A program made the translations under genes and the position numbers. 64,000 nucleotides of DNA, from the NCBI GenBank assembly GCA_949295465.1, contig CASFKY010000023.1:1-64000 (forward strand). Direction: 5' to 3'. Shown in pieces: positions 41,478 to 50,018 of the stretch. This stretch comes from an uncultured Oscillospiraceae bacterium (GTDB lineage Bacteria > Bacillota > Clostridia > Oscillospirales > Ruminococcaceae). Within the stretch, counting starts at the first letter, position 1. The number at the start of each line of letters is the position of its first letter. Under the pieces are notes generated by a model. The model did not search any database. It was not told the origin of the DNA and saw nothing but the letters and a program-made list of their open reading frames with translations.

Positions 41478-43031
41478 TCAGGATTCTGCCCGCCGGCGGA
41501 TATCCAGGTAATAATACTCCTGATTTGGGTCAAGGCTCACCTGCCAGAGCTCCGCCTGCGGGTCAAAGCCGTAATTCTGGTCCAGGATCTCGATCCACTG
41601 GCCCCCCTCCAGGGTGGCTGTCAGGTCTGAGAAGGAGAGGGAAGAGCCCAGCCGGGTGACCATGTCGTACCGCCAGGACCCGCTGTCCCCGGTGCCCGGG
41701 TAATTGAGGCTGGGATCTTTCAGCAGGCTGGCCGTGACCGAGAGGCTGCCCCGGGCAGGGATCTCTGCCTGGGCCCGCAGATAAAAGACTCGGCCGGAAG
41801 AGAGGGTGTCACTGAAAATGTCCTCCAGCCAGCCGGTCTCATAGCGGCTGTACACCTCGTCGGAGAGCATCCCCCCCTCATGGAGCAGCCGGCAGGCCGA
41901 GGAGAGGATCTGGTCCTCTCCCACCAGGCTCAGCGTCTCGGCCCCCGGGGCATACCGGGACAGAAAATCTTCCAGCACTTCCCGCAGTACCCCGTCCAGG
42001 GGCTGCTGGTTGCGGGTGACCTGGGCGCTCACCGTCACCGGCTCCTGGGTTTCCTGGCCGGCCCGGCTGCCGGTGAGGGCGTAGTCCTCCACGTCCTGTC
42101 CCACCAGGATGAGCAGGAAGGGGAGATCCTGCCGGGATTCCCCCTCCTCCGGGAGCGAGAAGCCGATCTCCAGATGGCCGGTCTCAGCATCCCAGTCCAT
42201 AAAGTGGAAGCCGTAGGAGAGTACCCGGGTCTTTTCGGGGTCGATGTCCAGCTCCACGCAGAGGACGGGATTTTCGGCGGCAGTGGAGGCGGCATCCTCA
42301 AAGCGATAGACCGTGACGATCTCCTGGGGCAGGGAGAGAGCGCCGCTGAGGGCGTCCTGCTGGTAGAGCCCATCCTCCAGGATCTGCCGGTAGTCCTGCC
42401 AGCTGGTGGCGGGCAGCCGGTTGAGTTTTTCGCCGCTCTGGGCGTCCACCACTGCCCCGGTATATCGGTCGGTGTCGCCCCCCGGCAGGATCTGGGCCTC
42501 CAGGGTCTGACCCTCGGCGCTGAGGGTGGGCAGCAGCTTGGCGAGGCTGTTGTAGCTGGCGACGAAGGGGTAGAGGAGGGTGAGGGCGCGGTCCTGATCG
42601 GTGGGGTTTGTGAGCTGGTATCGGTCGGTAACCTGTAGCTCCTCGTCCCAGGTGGTGTAGCTTTTCTGGGCGCCGTCGGCGGCGGTGAAGGCCTCCTCGC
42701 GGGGGGCAAAGCCTGAAAAATCGTAGGTGAGCTCCCGCCGGGCGTCGAGTTCTCCTCCGCCCTCTTCCACCGTGAGGGGGAAAACCGGCCCCGCATAGGA
42801 CAGAAAGGTGGCATCCGCTGCCTCCTGGGTGCTCTCAGCGCCGCCGCTGCTCCCGGAGGAGCCTCCCAGCAAATGGGGCAAAAGGTTCCAGAGCCCCACT
42901 CCCAGGGCCAGGCAGGCGGCCAGCGCCGCCCAGCGTTTTGGATGGCGCCGCCGGCGGGCCGGCCCCAGGGCAGGGGCCAGGTGCTCGTCGCTCACCAGTT
43001 CCAGCATCTTGTCCACATCTTCTCTTCTCAT
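41478..43031 (-). CDS. large single-pass membrane protein, putative anti-sigma factor
   Basis: 517 residues. Cytoplasmic N-terminus of ~32 residues (MRREDVDKMLELVSDEHLAPA plus an Arg/His patch), one membrane helix at ~34-53 (WAALAACLALGVGLWNLLP), a Gly/Ser-rich linker, then a ~430-residue acidic extracytoplasmic domain with no Cys pairs or repeats I recognise. Its ATG overlaps the sigma gene stop by 4 bp, copying the architecture of the pair at 1.65-3.5 kb. An anti-sigma/sensor role is inferred only from this arrangement. It shares no obvious sequence with the DUF4179 protein beyond layout. Confidence 0.65.
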   Translation of the reverse strand: MRREDVDKMLELVSDEHLAPALGPARRRRHPKRWAALAACLALGVGLWNLLPHLLGGSSGSSGGAESTQEAADATFLSYAGPVFPLTVEEGGGELDARRELTYDFSGFAPREEAFTAADGAQKSYTTWDEELQVTDRYQLTNPTDQDRALTLLYPFVASYNSLAKLLPTLSAEGQTLEAQILPGGDTDRYTGAVVDAQSGEKLNRLPATSWQDYRQILEDGLYQQDALSGALSLPQEIVTVYRFEDAASTAAENPVLCVELDIDPEKTRVLSYGFHFMDWDAETGHLEIGFSLPEEGESRQDLPFLLILVGQDVEDYALTGSRAGQETQEPVTVSAQVTRNQQPLDGVLREVLEDFLSRYAPGAETLSLVGEDQILSSACRLLHEGGMLSDEVYSRYETGWLEDIFSDTLSSGRVFYLRAQAEIPARGSLSVTASLLKDPSLNYPGTGDSGSWRYDMVTRLGSSLSFSDLTATLEGGQWIEILDQNYGFDPQAELWQVSLDPNQEYYYLDIRRRAES

Positions 43032-43576
43032 ACTGAAATCCCTCCTTCCTGAAGGTGTTCCCGCAGACGGACCCGGGCCCGGAAGAGCAGGGAGGTGACC
43101 CGACTCTCGGAGCAGCCGTACCGGGCCGCGATCTGGCGGATGGAGTCAAAACACCAGTACCGGCGCAGAAAGATCTCCCGCTGCTCCTGGGGCAGGCTGT
43201 CCAAAAAGCTGTTGATCAGCTCTCCCAGCGCCATCTCCTCCACCGGGTCCTCATTGAGGGCCAGGCAATTGTACAGCTCTTCCAGAGAGACAAGACACTC
43301 CGGGTTCCGCTTTTCCGCCCGGTTGTAGTCGTATCGGTTCAGGGAGATGTTCCGGGTAAGCCGGCACAGAAAGGCCCGCAGCAGGCTGGGGCGGTGGGGC
43401 GGTATGGAGTTCCAGGCCCCCAGGTAGGTGTCGTTCACACATTCCTCCGCATCCCGGCCGCTTTTGAGAATATTCAGGGAGAGGCTGTGCAGCAGCCGGC
43501 CGTACTTGAGCTGGGTCTGCCGGATGGCATCCTCGGAGCGGTCCCAGTACAGGGCTACGATCTTCTCGTCCTCCAT
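43028..43576 (-). CDS. ECF-like sigma-70 family RNA polymerase sigma factor
   Basis: 182 residues. Region 2 spans ~15-85 (EECVNDTYLGAWNSIPPHRPSLLRAFLCRLTRNISLNRY, with the DAEECVNDTYL helix typical of region 2.2) and region 4 spans ~120-175 (LDSLPQEQREIFLRRYWCFDSIRQIAARYGCSESRVTSLLFRARVRLREHL). It is closest in style to sigma factors that Lachnospiraceae and Oscillospiraceae pair with membrane anti-sigma proteins. The RBS is AAGGAGGAATCGCC. A short dyad (CTTACT / AGTAAG, 43600-43616) lies 24 bp upstream and could be an operator. Confidence 0.88.
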   Translation of the reverse strand: MEDEKIVALYWDRSEDAIRQTQLKYGRLLHSLSLNILKSGRDAEECVNDTYLGAWNSIPPHRPSLLRAFLCRLTRNISLNRYDYNRAEKRNPECLVSLEELYNCLALNEDPVEEMALGELINSFLDSLPQEQREIFLRRYWCFDSIRQIAARYGCSESRVTSLLFRARVRLREHLQEGGISV

Positions 43577-43599
43577 GGCGATTCCTCCTTGTACTTCCT

Positions 43600-43616
43600 C
43601 TTACTTATACAGTAAG
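43600..43616. repeat. small dyad upstream of the second sigma gene
   Basis: CTTACT-TATAC-AGTAAG: 6-bp arms. Contains a possible minus-strand -10 (TATAAG) but no recognisable -35. Confidence 0.5.
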
Positions 43617-43757
43617 TTTCGGGGGCAAAGATCTTTCAGGAATGGGGAAAATTTGTGAAAAGAGAGGATTTTTCTTTTATCATAGCAGAGAAACGCCCAA
43701 AAGGACAGAGCCGGCGCCCCTTTGGCAGAAGGACAGGGGCGAAGAACACTTTTCAGG

Positions 43758-43787
43758 TTGTGCGGCTTTTGGCTGGTGTGGTATAAT
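43758..43787 (+). promoter_or_regulatory. promoter of the pyrophosphatase gene
   Basis: TTGTGC, 18-bp spacer, extended -10 TGG-TATAAT. Confidence 0.75.
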
Positions 43788-43797
43788 AGCCGCAAAG

Positions 43798-43843
43798 CGG
43801 GGGACTTTGCCGCCCCCTATCCAGAGCCCCTCCGGGGCTTTTT
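43798..43843 (+). promoter_or_regulatory. leader with a terminator-like hairpin before the pyrophosphatase
   Basis: AGCCCC / GGGGCT (43825-43830, 43834-43839) followed by five T, within a ~70-nt leader whose first part can form GCAAAG / CTTTGC or GGGGG / CCCCC alternatives. A transcription attenuator is possible; the fluoride riboswitch pattern was looked for and not found. Confidence 0.4.
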
Positions 43844-43863
43844 GTGCGAGGAAACATAGATTC

Positions 43864-45531
43864 ATGGAACATACAAAGGAACATACAAAGCGAAAAGTCA
43901 TTGTGATCGGGCACCGCAACCCGGATACGGATTCCATCTGCTCCGCCATTGCCTACGCCAACCTGAAAAACAAGACCGAGGGCCCCTGGTTCGAGGCCTG
44001 CCGGGCAGGTGAGCCCAACCAGGAAACCGCCTTCGTGCTCAAGCGGTTCCACACCAAGGCTCCCCGCCGCTGCCTCAACGTGAGCGCCGAGGTGCAGGAC
44101 ATCGACATCCGCCGGGTGCCGGGAGTGCCGGGCAGCACCACCATGCGCCGGGCCTGGGAGAAGATGCGGGACACCCAGGCCAACAGCCAGCCCATCGTGG
44201 CGGAAGACGGGCGCCTGGAGGGAATGATCACCCTGAGCGATCTGGCCGTGGCCAATATGGACAGTTTGGATACCCACGCCCTCTCCAACGCCCACACCCC
44301 CATCCGCAACATTGTGGAGACTTTGGACGGCACGGTGCTGGCCGGCAACGCAGAGGGAGTGCTGGAAAAGGGCAAGATCGTGATCGGCGCGGGCAGCCCC
44401 GAGGCTATGGAGAGCATGGTGGAGGCGGGGGACATCGTGCTGGTGGCCAATCGGTACGAGAGCCAGCTCTGCGCCATTGAGATGGAGGCCGCCTGCGTGG
44501 TGGTCTGCATGGGGTCGGCGGTGGCCAAGACCATCGTCAAGATGGCCGCCGCCCACGGCTGCACCCTCATCAGCACCCCCTATGACACCTACGCCGCCTC
44601 CTGCCTCATCAAGCAGAGCGTGCCCATCTGCGCCCACATGACCCCCTACGAGCGGCTTCTGAGCTTTTTGCCCACTACCCCCGTGGAGGAGGCCAAAAAG
44701 GTGATGAGCCGGGTGCGGCATGTCTACTTCCCGGTGCACACCGCCAAGGGCAAGTACCTGGGCCTCATCAGCCGCCGCAACCTGCTGAACTTGCAGCGCA
44801 AGCAGCTGATCCTGGTGGACCACAACGAGAAGACCCAGTGCGTGGAGGGGTATGAGGAGGCCGAGATCCTGGAGGTGATCGACCACCATCGCCTGGGCAG
44901 CCTGGAGACCAGCGGCCCGGTCTTTTTCCGCAATCAGCCGGTGGGCTGCACCGCCACCATCGTCTACCAGATGTACCGGGAGGCGGGGGTGGAGATCGAG
45001 CCGGATATGGCGGGGCTGCTGCTCAGCGCCATCCTCTCGGACACCCTGGCTTTCCGCTCGCCCACCTGCACCCGCCAGGACGAAAACGCCGCCGGGGAGC
45101 TGGCCAGGCTGGCCGGGGTGGAGATCCAGGCGCTGGCCAACGAGATGTTTGAGGCGGGAGAGAACCTGGACGGTCGGGCCGCCGAGGATGTGTTCTTCCA
45201 GGACTTCAAGATCTTCACCCACGGGGACCTGCGCTTCGGGGTGGGCCAGGGCAGCTACATGAGCGAAAAGAACCGGCGCAGGGCGGCGGAACTGCTGGGC
45301 CCCTACCTGCCGGAGGCCCTCAAGCGGGAGGGCGTGCAGATGATCTTTTTCATGCTCACCAGCGTGCAGGAGGAGAGCAGCCAGGTGCTCTGTGCCGGCG
45401 AGGGGGCAGAGGAACTGCTCACCGCCGCTTTCGGCTGCCGGAAAGAAGGAGAAACCTATGTGCTGCCCGGTGTGGTGAGCCGCAAAAAGCAGCTGATCCC
45501 CGCCATGCTCAACACCCTGCAACAGATGTAA
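43864..45531 (+). CDS. ppaC: manganese-dependent inorganic pyrophosphatase (family II) with CBS-DRTGG regulatory insert
   Basis: 555 residues. The DHH domain opens with VIVIGHRNPDTDSICSAIAYANL and continues after an insert with LILVDHNEKTQ, EVIDHHRLG and SAILSDTLAFRSPTCT; the DHHA2 domain is at the C-terminus. Between them (~70-300) lie two CBS segments around a DRTGG domain, the layout of nucleotide-regulated PPases that are inhibited by AMP/ADP and activated by diadenosine polyphosphates. It hydrolyses pyrophosphate from biosynthesis. Start chosen at 43864 after GCGAGGAAACATAGATTC. Probably cotranscribed with the next gene (26-bp gap). Confidence 0.92.
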   Translation: MEHTKEHTKRKVIVIGHRNPDTDSICSAIAYANLKNKTEGPWFEACRAGEPNQETAFVLKRFHTKAPRRCLNVSAEVQDIDIRRVPGVPGSTTMRRAWEKMRDTQANSQPIVAEDGRLEGMITLSDLAVANMDSLDTHALSNAHTPIRNIVETLDGTVLAGNAEGVLEKGKIVIGAGSPEAMESMVEAGDIVLVANRYESQLCAIEMEAACVVVCMGSAVAKTIVKMAAAHGCTLISTPYDTYAASCLIKQSVPICAHMTPYERLLSFLPTTPVEEAKKVMSRVRHVYFPVHTAKGKYLGLISRRNLLNLQRKQLILVDHNEKTQCVEGYEEAEILEVIDHHRLGSLETSGPVFFRNQPVGCTATIVYQMYREAGVEIEPDMAGLLLSAILSDTLAFRSPTCTRQDENAAGELARLAGVEIQALANEMFEAGENLDGRAAEDVFFQDFKIFTHGDLRFGVGQGSYMSEKNRRRAAELLGPYLPEALKREGVQMIFFMLTSVQEESSQVLCAGEGAEELLTAAFGCRKEGETYVLPGVVSRKKQLIPAMLNTLQQM

Positions 45532-45557
45532 AAAAGAAAAAGAGGGAGACACAAGCC

Positions 45558-46475
45558 ATGAAGGTATTTCTCTGCGAGAGCATCCATCCCAAGGCCTACC
45601 GGGCCCTGGCCCAGAAGGCCGAGATTATCAGCGATTGGGACCGGGTGGGGGAAGCAGATGGCCTGCTGAGCCGGATTTTGCACATCGGCAAGGAAGAGCT
45701 GGACAAAATGCCCAACCTGAAGGTGATTGCGGTGCACGGCACCGGGACAGACGGGCTGGACCTGCCCGAGGTGCGCCGGCGGGGCATCCAGGTGGTGTAC
45801 GCCCCCCATCTCAACGCCAACGCGGTGGCCGAGCTGGCAGTGGGCCTTACCCTGGCTCTGGCCCGGAAGATTGTGTACGCCCGCCAGCTCATCGATGAGG
45901 GCCGTCAGGCCGAGAGCATGACCCTGCTCAACGGTTTTGATCTGCGGGGCAAGGTGTTCGGCATCCTGGGGGCGGGGGAGATCGCCCGCCGCACCGCCGC
46001 CATCCTGCGGGACGGCTTCGGGATGGAGACCCTGGCCTGGAGCCGCAGCCTCACCCCCGAGAAGGCCCAAAGCTACGGGCTTGGCTGGGCCCCGGACAAG
46101 GAGACGGTGCTGCAAAATGCCGACGTGGTGAGCCTGGGCATGCCCCTCACCGAGGACACCCGGGGGATGATCGGCCAGGCCCAGCTGGAGCTGATGAAGC
46201 CCACCGCCTGCCTCATCAACACGGCCCGGGGGGCCCTGGTGGACGAAGAGGCCCTCTACCGGGCCCTGAAAGAGGGAAAGATCGCCGGGGCGGCCTGCGA
46301 CGTGTTCTGCCAGGAGCCGCCCACCAAGGACAATCCCCTTTTCAGCCTGCCCAACTTTGTGGGCACCCCCCACCTCGGCGCCAACACCGACGACGCGCTG
46401 TACACGGTGGGGATGGCCTGTGTGGAGCAGATTCTGGATGTGCTGGAGGGCCGAAAACCCAAATATCCCCTCTGA
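45558..46475 (+). CDS. D-2-hydroxyacid dehydrogenase family protein
   Basis: 305 residues. Catalytic Arg lies in the VHGTGTDGLDL region, the NAD fold has FGILGAGEIARRTAAIL (GxGxxA), then INTARGALVDEEAL and the catalytic His in VGTPHLGANTDDA. The family oxidises or reduces D-2-hydroxy acids (phosphoglycerate, lactate, glycerate); the product is not decidable here. It lacks the ACT domain of full-length SerA. Close behind ppaC with RBS AGAGGGAGACACAAGCC. Confidence 0.88.
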   Translation: MKVFLCESIHPKAYRALAQKAEIISDWDRVGEADGLLSRILHIGKEELDKMPNLKVIAVHGTGTDGLDLPEVRRRGIQVVYAPHLNANAVAELAVGLTLALARKIVYARQLIDEGRQAESMTLLNGFDLRGKVFGILGAGEIARRTAAILRDGFGMETLAWSRSLTPEKAQSYGLGWAPDKETVLQNADVVSLGMPLTEDTRGMIGQAQLELMKPTACLINTARGALVDEEALYRALKEGKIAGAACDVFCQEPPTKDNPLFSLPNFVGTPHLGANTDDALYTVGMACVEQILDVLEGRKPKYPL

Positions 46476-46512
46476 GATCGGCCAAAAAGGCGGCTTTTGC
46501 GGGGGCGGATTC

Positions 46513-46541
46513 TTGAAAAAACGGGAATCATATGATAATAT
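46513..46541 (+). promoter_or_regulatory. promoter of the radical SAM gene
   Basis: TTGAAA, 17-bp spacer, TAATAT. The ~80-nt leader carries two short hairpins, CCGC / GCGG followed by six T (46564-46580) and CGCGGT / ACCGCG (46581-46597). Confidence 0.7.
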
Positions 46542-46628
46542 AGTAATGTTTTGAATCTATTTGCCGCACTGCGGTTTTTTCGCGGTCCATCACCGCGATT
46601 GTTTTGCCCTCGAAAGGAGCTGCTCCCC

Positions 46629-47525
46629 ATGAAATACCCCTATAAGACAAGGGAAGGCGGCGCTACGGTCACGGTGTTTGTGCCCTACGACTGCGGCAAC
46701 CGATGTCCTTTCTGCATCAATAAGGAAGAGTACGCCTGCATGGATGGTTTTTCCGCAGAGAAAATCATGGAAAGCATCCGCCGGCTGGACGCCATCACCC
46801 CTTATTGTGACTTTGTCTTTACCGGTGGCGAGCCCTTTGCCAACCTGCCGGTTTTCCAGCAGATGCTGGACTGCGTGCCCAAGACCCACAAGGTGTATAT
46901 CAACACCACCCTGCCGGTGTCCAAAATCAACAGCGAGGAGGACATCATAGCCTTCACCCGCCGCAACCGGGACAAGATCACCTGCATCAATGTGTCCCGC
47001 CATATGCAGCACTATGTGGTGGAGTCCAACGACGGGCTGCTGGCCAAGCTTGGAGTGCCTTTCCGCATCAACTGCGTGCTCTACAAGGACTACCCCGCCG
47101 ACCAGCTGGTGCCCTATCTGGAGCGGTTCTACAAGGTGCCCGGCGCGTCCATCCAGTTCCGCTTTGACTACACCGCCACCACCCCGGAAAACCTCTATGA
47201 CCGGGACCACGACAAGATCCTGGCGGACCTGAAAAAGATCTCCCGGTACACCGGGCTGGACGGCTGCCGGATGCGCTGCGGCTTCCACTTCGACTACAAG
47301 GGCATGGAGCTGACCTACCACAAGACCCTGCCCTATTCCACCATCATCGAGAAAGACCCGGCGGACGGCGTCACCTACGCCATCCTGTACGATGTGCTCA
47401 TCAAGCAGAACGGGGAGATCCACTCCGACTGGGACGGCACCGTCATGGATGTGGATGCCTACAAGAAGGTCGTGTATGAGCCCTACGACCTGGCCGTGCT
47501 GGAGCGGGTGGACAAAGTGGGCTGA
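46629..47525 (+). CDS. radical SAM protein of unknown function
   Basis: 298 residues. C22, C26 and C29 in YDCGNRCPFC bind the [4Fe-4S] cluster; FTGGEP (66-69) binds SAM methionine. A further C-terminal region (GLDGCRMRCGFHFDYKGMELTYHKTLPYSTI) has two Cys but no clear SPASM domain. The substrate is unknown. It lies 36 bp upstream of an FMN riboswitch, which may share transcripts with it; a link to flavin is not demonstrated. Start 46629 follows CGAAAGGAGCTGCTCCCC. Confidence 0.85.
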   Translation: MKYPYKTREGGATVTVFVPYDCGNRCPFCINKEEYACMDGFSAEKIMESIRRLDAITPYCDFVFTGGEPFANLPVFQQMLDCVPKTHKVYINTTLPVSKINSEEDIIAFTRRNRDKITCINVSRHMQHYVVESNDGLLAKLGVPFRINCVLYKDYPADQLVPYLERFYKVPGASIQFRFDYTATTPENLYDRDHDKILADLKKISRYTGLDGCRMRCGFHFDYKGMELTYHKTLPYSTIIEKDPADGVTYAILYDVLIKQNGEIHSDWDGTVMDVDAYKKVVYEPYDLAVLERVDKVG

Positions 47526-47560
47526 AAAGCCCGTATCCCGAAAATCAAATCATCAGAAAC

Positions 47561-47680
47561 GTTGTTTCAGGGCGGGGTGAGAGTCCCCACCGGTGGTAAA
47601 GCCCACGAGCCCGCGCCTTTGGCGGGGCTGATCTGGTGAAAATCCAGAGCCGACGGTACAGTCCGGATGAAAGAAACAGC
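47561..47680 (+). promoter_or_regulatory. FMN riboswitch (RFN element)
   Basis: Closing stem GTTGTTTC / GAAACAGC at 47561-47568 and 47673-47680. Conserved cores AGGGCGGGGTGAGAGTCCC, ACCGGTGGTAAAGCCCACGAGC, GCTGATCTGGTGAAAATCC and CGACGGTACAGTCCGGATGA appear in order. FMN binding should switch off the riboflavin transporter gene downstream. Confidence 0.97.
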
Positions 47681-47702
47681 AGCGGAGAACCCTTGTTTGC
47701 TG

Positions 47703-47740
47703 TGCCCTTTTGCGCTGTGCGCAAAAGGGCATTTCTGCTC
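47703..47740 (+). terminator. expression-platform terminator of the FMN riboswitch
   Basis: 12-bp arms TGCCCTTTTGCG / CGCAAAAGGGCA (47703-47714, 47720-47731) followed by TTTCTGCTCTT. A second hairpin (GGGCCG / CGGCCC, 47774-47794) sits against the ribU Shine-Dalgarno. Confidence 0.88.
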
Positions 47741-47809
47741 TTCGGGCCGCGCCCCGAAACCCGTTTCACAAAAGGGCCGGCCAAGCGGCGGCCCGGGAGG
47801 AAACGATAC

Positions 47810-48406
47810 ATGAGCGAAAGTCAAACCAAAACCCGCAAACTCACTGTGGCGGCCATGCTCTCGGCAGTGGCGGCACTTCTGATGTTTTTGGACTTCAGCC
47901 TGCCGGTCATCCCCAGTTTTGTGAAGATGGATGTGTCCGAACTGCCGGCCCTGCTGGCCTCCTTCAGCCTGGGGCCCTCCTATGGCGTCCTGGTCTGCTT
48001 TATCAAGAATTTCTTCAACCTGCTGTTCCACGGCAGCACCGGCGGCATCGGGGAGCTGTGCAACTTCTTGCTGGGGGCGGTCTTTGTGGGGATCGCCGGC
48101 CTGATTTATAAAAAGAAGAAGAGCCGCCGGACGGCCATCCTGGCCGCGGCGGTGGGGGCGGTGGTCATGGCGCTGGTGAGCGTGCCGGTGAACTATTACA
48201 TCAGCTACCCGGTATATGCCAAGCTCTTTGGCGGGCTGGACCAGATCATCGCAGCCTACCAGGTACTGCGCCCGGGCACCGACGGCCTGCTGGAAGCCCT
48301 CATCGTCTTCAACCTGCCCTTTACTCTGGCCAAGGGGGCCATCGACTCCCTTTTGACCTTTTTGATCTACAAGCCCCTCTCGCCGGTGCTGCACGGACGG
48401 CGCTGA
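47810..48406 (+). CDS. ribU: riboflavin ECF transporter S component RibU
   Basis: 198 residues with about five to six membrane helices. LTVAAMLSAVAALLMFLDFSLPVIP, the KMDVSELPALLASFSLGPSYGVLVCFIKNFFNLL segment and GELCNFLLGAVF match RibU. It binds riboflavin outside the cell and needs the shared EcfA/A'/T module, absent from this window. The upstream FMN riboswitch confirms substrate. Start at 47810 follows GGGAGGAAACGATAC. Confidence 0.95.
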   Translation: MSESQTKTRKLTVAAMLSAVAALLMFLDFSLPVIPSFVKMDVSELPALLASFSLGPSYGVLVCFIKNFFNLLFHGSTGGIGELCNFLLGAVFVGIAGLIYKKKKSRRTAILAAAVGAVVMALVSVPVNYYISYPVYAKLFGGLDQIIAAYQVLRPGTDGLLEALIVFNLPFTLAKGAIDSLLTFLIYKPLSPVLHGRR

Positions 48407-48428
48407 GGGCCCAGGCGGCATTCCCTGC

Positions 48429-48475
48429 GCCCACCCTGGCCGGTTTTGAGCTGTACCGGCCAGGGCGGGCATTTT
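48429..48475 (+). terminator. ribU terminator
   Basis: Long stem of 14 pairs with one mismatch; core arms CCCTGGCCGG / CCGGCCAGGG (48434-48443, 48456-48465), then CATTTTCG. Confidence 0.8.
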
Positions 48476-48509
48476 CGTGGCTTTATACAAAAAATCGCCT
48501 GTTTTTTTA

Positions 48510-48538
48510 TTGACAGCGCCGCCCCGCTGTGGTATGAT
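48510..48538 (+). promoter_or_regulatory. metK promoter
   Basis: TTGACA, 17-bp spacer, extended -10 TGG-TATGAT, ~28 bp before the riboswitch. Confidence 0.85.
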
Positions 48539-48566
48539 AGCACTCGCATACAAAACAGAATAGCAA

Positions 48567-48659
48567 CTTATCAAGAGCGGCAGAGGGAACAGGCCCTGTG
48601 AAGCCCGGCAACCTGCATTGTTGCAAGGTGCCAAATCCTGCGGGAAACCGAAAGATAAG
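48567..48659 (+). promoter_or_regulatory. SAM-I riboswitch (S box)
   Basis: Closing stem CTTATC / GATAAG. S-box cores AAGAGCGGCAGAGGGA, CCTGTGAAGCCCGGCAACC and GGTGCCAAATCCTGCGGG are in order. High S-adenosylmethionine should favour the terminator at 48665 and reduce metK transcription. Confidence 0.97.
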
Positions 48660-48664
48660 CGTAC

Positions 48665-48697
48665 AACGCTCGCGGCTTTCGGCTGCGGGCGTTTTTG
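48665..48697 (+). terminator. expression-platform terminator of the SAM-I riboswitch
   Basis: AACGCTCGC / GCGGGCGTT (one G-U) followed by TTTG TTT. Confidence 0.85.
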
Positions 48698-48746
48698 TTT
48701 CCGGCAAGTTGCCTGTTCTGGTACAAACAAAAGGAGGCAAATTGCC

Positions 48747-49892
<1,146 letters not shown>

Positions 49893-49900
49893 CCCCCAAA

Positions 49901-49935
49901 AGCCCCGGGAAGAAGCAGCTTCCCGGGGCTTTTTC
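49901..49935 (+). terminator. metK terminator
   Basis: 12-bp arms AGCCCCGGGAAG / CTTCCCGGGGCT (49901-49912, 49919-49930) and five T. Confidence 0.92.
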
Positions 49936-49950
49936 TGTCCCCCGGGCTCG

Positions 49951-49979
49951 TTTACAAAAAGGCGGTGGCACGGTATAAT
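49951..49979 (+). promoter_or_regulatory. recD2 promoter
   Basis: TTTACA, 17-bp spacer, TATAAT; leader about 32 nt. Confidence 0.78.
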
Positions 49980-50018
49980 AAATTTGTATGCGTCAGAACG
50001 GGAAAGAGGTGGAGCGGG

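Noticed and set aside
43788..43863. A fluoride riboswitch before the pyrophosphatase gene
   Set aside because: The conserved GGNGATG and CTGATGGCCTC segments are absent.
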